Of a stretch of DNA of 64,000 nt, positions 35,170 through 44,391 are shown in pieces. This stretch comes from Neodiprion pinetum. Taxonomy: Eukaryota > Arthropoda > Insecta > Hymenoptera > Diprionidae. The stretch spans positions 12,655,042-12,719,041 of the forward strand of contig NC_060238.1 in NCBI RefSeq assembly GCF_021155775.2, written 5' to 3'. Position 1 is the first letter of the stretch; every line of letters begins with the position of its first letter. The notes under the pieces are model-generated. The model saw only the letters and a program-made list of their open reading frames with translations. It searched no databases and was not told the DNA's origin. The position numbers and the translations under genes were made by a program.

Positions 35170-38100
35170 ACTGTCATGAATTATTATTATTGTTAATAAG
35201 AGGTTTAAAAAAAAAATCCTCAGATGTGTGAAAATAATATAACAGAAGTAGTGGGACGTCAAAACTCTTTTTGTTTGCTACCGCACACAAAACTGTATCT
35301 GATGTTTGAATAACATCGGAATCGTTATGATCAAAAAGACACCTCGTATTTTTCTTATTGTGCTGTTTAATGTTGAAAATAGGTGAGACGATAGTCCCGT
35401 GGGGTCTCGAGGATAAGCAAGGTATGGCTATCGGCGGACACGAAGAGCTGGCAAAATCAGACGTGAACCGCAAGACAAGTTCCTTTTTATTAAACGCTCA
35501 TATCAAACAGTACAAAACTCTAATGATTGATTCTTATTGCGAATAAATTTCAGCTTCAGCGTTTCTGTAATGCGAGAATGGTGTCACAAAAATCGTAAAA
35601 AGTCGAGTGCACATTCGTTTGATTTTGATGCACGTTAAACTGCATCTGTAGTTTCAAAAATGTTACATCTAATTATATCAAAATATGTGCCTCGTATTTT
35701 TCTAATCCTCATATTTGATTCTCAAAAACAGATGCGACGACAGTTCCGTGTGGTGTGGACGACGGCAAGGAATGGCTTTTCGCGGACGATAACACAAAAC
35801 GAGACCAGAAATGAAACGCAAGATAAGTTTCTTTTTACTAAAGGCTCGTATTGAATACTACTGAACTCTAATGAATCTTATTGCAAATAAACCTGAGTTT
35901 TAGCGTTTCTGTAATGCGAGAATGGTGTCACGAAAATGGTGAAAAGTCTAGTTCATATCCGTTTGTTAGATTTAATTTTATCAAATTATTTGCCTCGTAT
36001 TGTTCTAATCGTGATATTTTATTCTCAAAAACAGGTACGACGACAGTTCCGTGGGGTGTGGACGACAGCAAGGAACGGTTTTTGGTGGTGGTTTTAGTCG
36101 GTATTCCGTAAGGCGAGTCCCACACTCCTGGGAGTGACGGTACCCTACCTAGGGTGGTCCATGAAGGATTTCCCCACCGATTTGGCCATACGCAAAGAAA
36201 AAAAAAAAAAAAATAAATAAGTAAATGAATAAATAAATGAATGAATGAATGATTGAATGAATAAATAAACGAATGAATCAATGGATGAATCAATGAATGA
36301 ATCAATGAATGAATAAATGAATGAATCAATGAATAATTAAATGAACAAATCAATGAATAAATGAATAAATCAATGAATAAATCAATGAATAAATGAACAA
36401 ATGAATTAAATAATTAAAAATAATTATACGTACACGCAAGAATACAGTATCTCAGATCACGTCGATTCAGAAATTTAAACTTGTATGTCGAGGTGGTGCA
36501 CTCGTGATCTGTGAAACAATACACCATTCACAATAATGCTGCGTCCGTTTCATAATGCATTAAATTTTCAGTAAATAATGCATCAATTCAATGTCTCCAA
36601 CAAAATGTTGTGTAGCTACATTATGAAACTGCGACTACAGTCGCAATCAAAACGAAGAAACGAATAAATGCGTTAATGAAACGAGTTCATGCAACACTTT
36701 TCAAATTGTCCTGAAAGTAACAGCACCGAGTAGCGGAAAACGATCTGTTGATAATACTTTCACACTAAATTGTCACTAATTTTGATAAGATAATTATCAT
36801 TTTTAAATTGTCATCAAGTACGGTTAAGCATAGGGTACGACGTGTGGGTTGACAATGTGCAAATGGCCGCCGTCACAGAGATTATGTACAAAAGTCGGAA
36901 TGAAACGAACCGAGCACTCTTCAAAATTATCTTAGACAACGATAGTTTGACAGAGATGAGTCCAACCGGGAAAGGCAAACACGAAGCAATGCCGGAGAAT
37001 ATTTATTACGCAGTGATAAGTAATTACGCATTATTAAATGTATCAAATGTAGCGGGCAACATTGCAAATATTATGCCCGCGTCCCTGTAAATTTCAGCAT
37101 TCGTTGAAAACATTTTCAGCGAGGAGGACGGATTAACATTCGAGGAGTATCGAAGGTGCATAATATTGTTGTGCAATACTATGCGCGATCCCAAAAAATA
37201 ACGGATTCCCGAATTGACGCATTGTACATGTTTTGAATGAAACAAAATATTTCATTGCACATGTAAAGACTAATCAAACATTTGTATTACCCTATCTGTA
37301 AGGAATCGCATAGAATTAAGTATCAAATCTCTGCATCGGTTTACAAACTCAATATAATTTTGCTAATTATCGTCATTGACGAACTGTCATTGAATTGAAA
37401 TGGAAAGTGAAGCGTGGCGATCGCATTTACGAAAAAATACTGTCTTTGTCGCCCACGAAATGGAAAAATCACAGGTAAAAGGTTGATGAATCATAACCTG
37501 ACGATTATTCCTTTATGCTTCTACTTCTGTCATAACATCGGCCATATTTCCGCCGTACTTGAACGATACCTCAGCCTGTCGTGCTTCGCACTACTTCTGT
37601 CATCTGGATAAGAATAGTACAATTTTCGTATCGAAGTAAAGAGCAATGCAAGGGTTTTGTTCTAAACAAATGCGAGTCATTTCGTTCTTACGCATTACGT
37701 ATCAATTTGTCGGACAATTAACGAAATTCCAAAATGCAACGGCATATTTTCCTCGAAAATAATTTCGAACCGTAGTTCACTGTCCCCGGTTTGATCATTG
37801 CGTGAAAATAACGCTGGGTCGTGGTAATATTGCGCTCATTGTTACTAATAGAATCACAGAAAAGTCGGCCACCCATGCGCTTTGTTGCCGCGGAAATATT
37901 CGACGTACGAAAGTAAATACACGGTGTCAGAGTTGACTAATTTTCGCGCATCGTTCTCCAGAATATAAATAAACTGACCTAGAATTTTGCGATGAACAAG
38001 CAATACACTGTCATAATTCGGGTGGGTTTTGTTCGTTTTTTCAAATCATTTTTGTGTGAAATAAGAGTGATGAGCTTTTGTCAATAAGGCTGCACTTTGA

Positions 38101-38858
38101 CAGAATCGGGTTGATTCGATGATCATTTTCGAAAGAATTGCAATTTTTGCGCTACATCATCTCGTCGTCGCCGCGTCGGCAAACGGTAATAGCGGGATCT
38201 TGATCGGCCGGATCGGCCACGCGCGAGCGTTCGCTAACCTCCGCGCTACAACGGTTATCACTGGCAACCGATGATAACAAAATGCTTGTTAACCTCCCGT
38301 TATGCTGTTTTTGTGTTAATTATCATTGATAATTTGAAATGCGGACGTTTTTGTCACGCTCCTCTCAATGCAGATATTTTCAAACTACTAATCTTGCTGC
38401 TCGCCTAGCTGCAAACAGAGAAAGTCAGTCCCACGAAACTCATTCCGCAGAATCGTCAATGACATATCGTATACCGCTACCTGGACTCGGGTGAAGTTGG
38501 CGCTGGTCGATTTTGCCAGATATTTCAATTCCACCTGTTCCGCCAGTTAGTACCGAATTTTCGACAAAAAGTTCGAATTTTGAGATTTATTTCTGGGTGA
38601 TTGGTTTGACGAATCCCGGAAAATTTTTGATATCCGCACCCAGGATTTTGCGTGTTTTCAGAAAAAAAATTCAACCCTATTTTCAGTCCCGAAATCGAAA
38701 ACATTTTTTTCGCGCGCAAAAATGGTTGTTTCTAAAAAAATTTCGTCTTGGCTATCGGAGAGATCGTCGCAATTCCTTAAAAAATCATGCAAAAAATTTC
38801 TCAAATTATCACGTGGCTAGATTTTGGAGGGGTTGGCCACCTTGTCGTGGTCACCCTG
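35170..38858 (-). repeat. Right inverted arm, 3,689 bp
   Basis: Inverted partner of 28669-32357 with identical length and content. Its outer tip, read inwards, is CAGGGTGACC. The flanking 38859-38860 TA completes the target duplication. Confidence 0.95.
36842..37200 (+). pseudogene. BEN-like domain fragment, right arm copy
   Basis: The frame reads MWVDNVQMAAVTEIM, NETNRALFKIILDNDSLTEM, SPTGKGKHEAMPENIYYAVI and then, after one TAA (about 37088), AFVENIFSEEDGLTF to a stop near 37200. The order (charged helix, T/N-R-A-L hydrophobic helix, short acidic loop, S-x-x-G-K-x-K, then a proline-preceded helix) is that of BEN domains, DNA/protein-interaction modules of chromatin proteins. It is not a known part of mariner elements, so it may be a captured host or viral gene piece. 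Upstream frame continuity is short. I rely on pattern recognition only. Confidence 0.45.
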
Positions 38859-38860
38859 TA

Positions 38861-39083
38861 TGTGTATATATGTATAACAAAAATGAATCTTTCTTTCGAA
38901 CAAAAATATGTGGTAAAATCTTTCGTTATTTTCAGAAATTTATTGAATACATTTGAGATTTTTTAAATATCTGGCGCAGTTCTTGTCAAATCTTTGAAAT
39001 TTTCATAATTTTATTTTTATCTTACAATTCCTGAAACTCTTTGAATATTCAAATCTTGGTTCTCATCCATGTTGAATGTAATA
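38861..39083. other. AT-rich spacer, no gene seen
   Basis: Lies between the long-TIR transposon and the Penelope element. It may be intronic sequence of the Crypton unit that resumes at 41871. Confidence 0.5.
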
Positions 39084-39201
39084 AATACTAAATTTTCTTG
39101 GGAACTTGGACAGAATTGATAAGATTCAACTTATCAAAATTTGCAACGTTTCGTTGGTTTCATTTATTTTCCACCTTCATCAGGCAAGCTGTAACAAATG
39201 T
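39084..39201 (-). repeat. PLE terminal repeat, left (inverted)
   Basis: Reverse complement of 41709-41826 with a few mismatches. It includes the conserved TTGATAAG...CTTATCAA hairpin and the start codon region of the ORF. Confidence 0.9.
39104..39189 (-). ncRNA. Candidate hammerhead ribozyme, left end
   Basis: On the minus strand: CTTGC-CTGATGA (core at 39183-39177), a helix II of GGTGG opposite CCAAC (one pair weaker than in the right copy), GAAA, an extended helix III containing TTGATAAG/CTTATCAA, and GTC (39111-39109) followed by CAAG that pairs with CTTG to close helix I. PLE hammerheads are established knowledge. Activity here is inferred. Confidence 0.5.
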
Positions 39202-41264
39202 TTGGGAAGCTACAAGACAAGATTACTGACAATGTAGAACAAAAAGTTGGAAACAGAATTTATAATTTTACTGATACAGTTTTACCATCAGAAGTCCAGA
39301 AGATCTTAGATTTAGATTTTAATTATGGACTACCAACAACGAATATCAATCAACCGGTCGTTACAATTATTGAGGATCTGGAGGGATGTACCGACAAAGT
39401 GAAAGATGACGAGTTATCCAACGAGGGTTTGACGGAAGTGAGAAATAATCTGAGAGCAAGAGGTGTAAATATTGTGACAAATCACATTAAATATCAGCGT
39501 AGAAGCAACAGCAATCACAAGAAAAACTTCAACCTAGTTAAAAATATCAAAGTCACAAGAAATTTCTTTAAACAACATGAGGATCTCTTAGTAATGCGCT
39601 CAGATAAAGGTAATTCAACAGTGGTCATGTACAAAGAAGAATACCTCACAGAAATGAATAAGTTGGTTGGCGACCGTAAAACATATGAAAAGATCAAAAG
39701 AGATCCTACGTCAAAGCTACAAAACATAAGCAACCGCTTAATAAAGAAGCTTGTGGATATTGGTATCCTTGACAACATCGAAGGTAAGCTAATGCGAACT
39801 TACAGTGCATAGGCACCAAGAATCTGTGGCTTAAGGAAAACCCACAAACCTGGGTGTAAACTTAGACCAGTGGTCAGTAGCATAGGATCACCAGGTTATG
39901 AGATCGCCAATTTTGTTCATAAGAGTCTGTTACCGTTCGTAATGAGTCTGAAATATAATGTGACAGATTCATTTCATTTTTTAGACCAAATCAAACTGCA
40001 AAAGGTAAACAGAGACCATGTTTTAATATCACTGGACGTAGTATCTCTTTTTACCAATGTTCATAACAGTTTGATAAGGAAAATCATCATTGAGCGGTGG
40101 GATGAAATCCAGAAATTTGTGCAATTGGACCAGACTACTCTACTAGAGCTTATTGATTTTTCTTACGACTCGGGATATTTCGTGTTTGATGGCAATTTTT
40201 ACCTTCAGAAGGAAGGATGTGCTATGGGGAGTCCAGCAAGTCCTTCAATTGCCATCATTGCAGTAGATTATGTTGTTTCAACGGCGTTGACTCACCTTGA
40301 CTTTGAAATTCCGATTATTAAGTCGTATGTTAATGATCTCTTCGCAGTGGTTCGAAAGGATAAAGTAGACAGCATCTTGGATGTGTTCAATAGTGTTGAC
40401 AAGAACATCCAGTTTACCTTGGAAGTTGAGAATAACAGGAAGTTGCCTTTTTTGGACATACTAATAGAAAGATCAGAAGATGGTGATCTTATAACTTCTT
40501 GGTTCAAGAAACCGTACAGCTCAGGAAGAATTTTGAATTTTAATTCCAATCATCCATTGAGCCAGAAATTGGGGGTTGTAAAAGGGTTTTTGAACAGAGC
40601 CATGCGCTTGAGTCCTGTGAACAAGACCAAGGAAAGTATTCGCATGGTTAGAAGATTACTGTCATCTCACAATTATCCAAACAAGGTCATCAGCAAGTGT
40701 GAAAAAATTGTGTCCGAGAGGATAAGAAACAACATCAGAAGCAACAATGTCAACAGGAATTGGTCGTTTAGCAGATTTCCTTACATAAAAGGCTTGTCAC
40801 CAAGACTGGGATCTTTATTTAGGCACACCAACTGCAAGTTGGTATTCTATAATGTATTCAAGGTTAAGGATCTATTTTCCCGGCTAAAAGACAAAGTGGA
40901 GAAAGAAGATAGATCTGGCCTGGTATACAGGATTCCGTGCTCGTGTGGGAAATGGTATGTTGGACAGACCAGGCAAAAATTAAAAGCCAGAGTGAGACAA
41001 CATAAACTTGACTGCAGACCTGAGAAGTCCATAAAAAACAACAAAACAGCATTAGCGGAACATCACTTTGTTGAGGATGGTCATAACTTTCAGTTCGAGG
41101 ATGTTGAGATTTTAGATCTGGAGAAAAATTACATGAAGAGAAATCTAAGTGAAATGATTTTTATTAAGGCGATGAATTGTGTCAATTTTAGATCCGACAC
41201 GCAAAACCTCAGTACAATTTACAGTGACCTGATAAATGATGTTAAGGATTTAGTGAAGTCATAG
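39198..41264 (+). pseudogene. PLE polyprotein: reverse transcriptase with GIY-YIG endonuclease (one stop)
   Basis: One continuous frame of 688 codons with a single TAG at 39810-39812. The N-terminal part is Lys/Asn-rich. RT motifs: VMRSDKGNSTVVM, LRKTHKPGCKLRPVVSS, ISLDVVSLFTNV (first Asp), EGCAMGSPASPSIA and SYVNDLFAVV, where the usual YxDD box is YVND, its first catalytic Asp changed to Asn. The C-terminal GIY-YIG nuclease: LVYRIPCSCGKWYVGQTRQ with the downstream Arg (KARVRQHK) and the Glu-containing helix (ALAEHHFVEDGH). It would nick DNA and prime reverse transcription. The stop and the Asp-to-Asn change suggest it is inactive, though the frame is otherwise well preserved. Confidence 0.92.
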
Positions 41265-41708
41265 TAATTATTTTTATTTTACTTAGAGTTTGAACTTTCG
41301 CGCACAATATGAATAGTACTAGTCATGGACAACAGAGTCATGTTGACAATATAGATAATGCGAGCTCCACACGTACTATCACACTGTGTGAGAGTAGTAC
41401 AGTCTGTGATTTAAGAGTCACTACGTTTGACATGTGTATTTGTCCATCATTGTTTATATTTGTCCATTTTATTTTATTTAAATTGATTTATTGGCACAAT
41501 AAATTTATAATTTTATCAAAAAATGTATATATCTGTCTAGTCTTATTTAAACATATTTTTGACTTGATGTTATGGACCAAAAGATTTTAACGAGGATTTA
41601 ACCTCAAAAGTAAATATTTTGTAATTTCGTTTTGTTTATTATTTCTGAATTTGTAACTTACATGTATCATGTCTATTGTTTTATGCAACTTAATTTTAAA
41701 GTTTATGT

Positions 41709-41826
41709 ACATTTGTTACAGCTTGCCTGATGAAGTTGGAAAATAAATGAAACCAACGAAACGTTGCAAAATTTGATAAGTTGAATCTTATCAATTGTGT
41801 CCAAGTTCCCAAGAAAATTTAGTATT
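41709..41826 (+). repeat. PLE terminal repeat, right
   Basis: Partner of 39084-39201 in inverted orientation. It contains the better preserved hammerhead motif and ends ...AAATTTAGTATT. Confidence 0.9.
41721..41806 (+). ncRNA. Candidate hammerhead ribozyme, right end
   Basis: GCTTGC then CTGATGA (41727-41733), helix II GTTGG...CCAAC (perfect 5 bp with an A-rich loop), GAAA (41758-41761), a long helix III capped by TTGATAAG/CTTATCAA, then GTC (41799-41801, expected cleavage after C) and CAAG, which pairs with CTTG of helix I. All invariant core elements are present. Helix I is short and has one mismatch next to the core, as is common for minimal PLE hammerheads. Confidence 0.62.
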
Positions 41827-41870
41827 CTTTGAATATTTATAACAAAAAAATAACTAACGTATTTGCTGCA

Positions 41871-42590
41871 GGTTATTTTGATCTTGGGAATGGCTGGTGG
41901 ATCACGTCGAGAGGAAATTTACAATATCCAGACCGATGATATCATAGAGACTAACCATACTCTGCTAGTTTCGATTCCAAACACTAAAAATGGTGATCCA
42001 AAATCGTTTGTGGGGAGAACTACGCGATATAATTTGCTAGTATCAGGTGCTGCGTCCTGCCGATTTGACAAGCAACAAATTTCTGAGTAATTATCAGATC
42101 AGAAAATGCACTCACCAAGTTATTGGAATCAATAAAATAGGCCTGATGCCTGAAAAAATTACTGCATTTTTGGGAAAGCAGAACGTCGATTCATACTTGA
42201 GGCACAGTTTTCGACGTACATCGGCGACCTTGCTTGTGGATGCAGGTTCTGATCTTACAGAACTACAAAGACATAGTGGCTGGAAATCAACTGCAGTAGC
42301 AGAAGGATATCTGGGTGATTCTGTCGGGAACAAGAAAAAAAAAGAACCTATTTGAAAATTACCGACTCAATTGAAGTGACGGTAACGAAGAAAAAATATG
42401 CATCATTAAAACGTCCAATTGCATCAACAGTTTAGTCGTCAGGTCCACCAGCTGCATTATCTCCAAGTAATCAGAATTCTAAACACACAAACAAAGTGTT
42501 TAGAGAAAAACTGCGAACTCTTAATTCGAGAATGACGCGAGGGAGAAGTGACGGGATGCTCGGGAATGTTGCAACAAATTATAACTGAAT
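41871..42590 (+). pseudogene. Crypton-like tyrosine recombinase fragment
   Basis: C-terminal catalytic half of a tyrosine recombinase. It begins just after a TTTGCTGCAG splice-acceptor-like site. GGSRREEIYNIQTDDI carries the first catalytic Arg, YLRHSFRRTSATLLVDAGSD carries the His-x-x-Arg pair, and LQRHSGWKSTAVAEGYL carries the His/Trp and the nucleophile Tyr. A frameshift lies near 42050-42085, where two overlapping frames meet. A Ser/Pro-rich C-terminal tail (SSGPPAALSPSNQNSKH) runs to about 42590. Enzymes of this type cut and rejoin DNA via a 3'-phosphotyrosine. Crypton is my best call; a domesticated or DIRS-related recombinase is the alternative. Confidence 0.72.
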
Positions 42591-43616
42591 ACTCGACACG
42601 TGAAATAATGCTTCATTCATTAATACACGTTCCTCGATTGAGAGATAGGTTCGGACTAAGCGTGGTCATCGCGACAGCTCCGTTGCTGGGCGAAGAACAC
42701 GAAAGCGTATCGTAATAAACGTGAGGATAGAAAAAGAAAAACAAAATAAGTGTGGTAGAATAGAATCGGCGAATTTAGGCGTTGAAGCGATACTTTGCCA
42801 TAACACAAAGAAACCGTTGAAACTCCAGGAAAGTCAAACGACGCGGGTGCTCATTATATAAACAACTGTACCGTCAACTTATTTCAGAGAGGAAAGGAAT
42901 AAAAATATGATTTAATTCACCATATTGAATAAAAAAATATAAATATAATATATAACAAGCTCTAAAAAAAGATAAAAAAATGATTATTAAAAAAAGTATT
43001 TTACTGTGAACACAAAAAATGTATTCTAAGTCAGTGGTGCCAAATAAAGAAAAGTATGTGATAGAACTATAAAGTACTTAATGTTGTGTAACATTATAAA
43101 TAAGTTGGTTTACGATGTTATGTATGCGATAAATGATCATTGATGTGTGAATATGATATAAGAGACTGTTACAAATCTTAATGTAAGTTCTGAAGTTTTT
43201 CAAAATAAAGCTGTGGTTATGACGAATTGTCATTCGTTGAATTATCTGAAAATTTTTATATATTTGAATTTTTTTTTTTATATTCACTCCTCAACTGTAA
43301 TAGCCCCTGTATTAACCTGGAAAGCGGCGTTAAAGTAGTATATTATTCCTTCATTCTATTCTTCCCGTAAATTTATTGTTGTGTAACATGTTATTGGAAT
43401 ATAACCTTTTTTGTTCAATGAAATTACTGGTTCTGTTTTATAGGGCATTCATTGTCGATAATTATATTAATGCAAAAAAGTTATGAATAAATTGTTGAAA
43501 ACAAATTCTTGAACAAATGTCTGGTGAACTTGTTTTTCTTTACTCCATAGAATCTTTTTCAGGAACTTGAAATTGATTTTTTTCATTTAAAAAATTTGTG
43601 TAAGCGTACGGGGGGC
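42591..43616. other. AT-rich stretch, no gene seen
   Basis: Contains several short A/T runs and AATAAA-type strings but no open frame with recognisable content. Its right end (GTACGGGGGGCTTCGCC) is GC-rich and holds the left target duplication of the Polinton. Confidence 0.6.
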
Positions 43617-43622
43617 TTCGCC
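43617..43622. repeat. Polinton target site duplication TTCGCC, left
   Basis: Exact match to 61865-61870. Six bases is the usual duplication length for Polinton integrases. Confidence 0.93.
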
Positions 43623-44322
43623 AGTAGTATAGCAAGGCGGGTTCTGACTACAAACACCTTCTTTACCGACCAAGCCGCTCCACGCAGCCCAGACGCAAAC
43701 CCTTGAAGGTTGCCCCCACTCTCGTCAGATAAAACCATGCAACCTTACCGACAGTTGTATCGGCCGACAGTGAAAATTGCACTACTTTGCCGGCAATTCT
43801 TATCGATCGAGGGTCAAAATCGTGCTGTCGTACCGACAATCTTACCGACCGAAGGTCAAAGTCTGTAGTGCTCGCCTGCAACGGTAAAGGGCGCAGCGGG
43901 GGCGAGAACTTTTTTACCATCCTACATTCTTTTCCCACGATAGGACTGCTGATGTGTCACATCAACCACTTCGAATTCCTTTCCCACGGTAGGACTGCTG
44001 ATGTGTAACATTAACCACCCCCACATTCTTTTCCCACGTTATCAACCACGTGACATTCCAAATTTAATAGTTCTGAGAATTGTTTTTTATCCACTCGGAT
44101 ATCGCTGATGTGTAACATCAACCACCTCACATTTTTTTTTTTTTTTTGACTTTTAACTGCCGTGTGAACTCAACGATGAATTTTCAACGGGTTCAATCAA
44201 GACCAGAGTGCAAGGTCAACCGATGGCCGCGGTACATTCCGATCCATGGATCTGCGGTGTTGGGTTACTATCACTCAGGGAATGCTAAAAGGTGCGCGCG
44301 CATACACAAACACACGTACAGC
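43623..44322 (+). repeat. Polinton left TIR
   Basis: Inverted partner of 61237-61864. The left TIR is about 70 bp longer, mainly because a block containing GGACTGCTGATGTGT plus CACATTC/TTCCCACG sequence is duplicated (43943-44032). The inner boundary lies near GCATACACAAACACACGTA, just before the polB TATA box. Confidence 0.9.
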
Positions 44323-44327
44323 TGCCC

Positions 44328-44349
44328 TATAAAAAAGACGCTCATCACT
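44328..44349 (+). promoter_or_regulatory. Candidate polB promoter (TATA box)
   Basis: TATAAAAAAG at 44328-44337, followed by CTCATCACTG (shared with the polB promoter of the deleted Polinton) and then a TTACGTCA CRE-like site at about 44361-44368. It lies immediately inside the TIR. Motif-based inference. Confidence 0.55.
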
Positions 44350-44391
44350 GCAAACGATCATTACGTCACAACTTGTCAAGTATACGTGAGG

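Larger units (their letters stand above)
28669..38858 (-). mobile_element. Tc1/mariner-superfamily transposon with 3.7-kb inverted arms
   Basis: A 10,190-bp element with TA target duplications at 28667-28668 and 38859-38860. Outer ends are CAGTGTGACCACGACAAGG (left) and CAGGGTGACCACGACAAGG (right, reverse complement). The arms 28669-32357 and 35170-38858 are each 3,689 bp; every landmark compared obeys left plus right position = 67527, so there is no net indel. A single spliced transposase gene lies in the 2.8-kb spacer. Superfamily call: TA duplication, CAGGGTG-type tip and DDE motifs. Arms this long are far beyond usual mariner TIRs (tens to a few hundred bp). Confidence 0.88.
39084..41826 (+). 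mobile_element. Penelope-like element (PLE)
   Basis: A 2.7-kb element with an RT/GIY-YIG ORF between inverted 118-bp terminal repeats (39084-39201 and 41709-41826; paired positions sum to 80910 with no net indel). Both repeats contain hammerhead-like motifs. I could not define a clear target duplication. The combination of RT, GIY-YIG endonuclease and terminal ribozyme motifs is diagnostic of PLEs, a retroelement class separate from LINEs and LTR elements. Confidence 0.9.
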
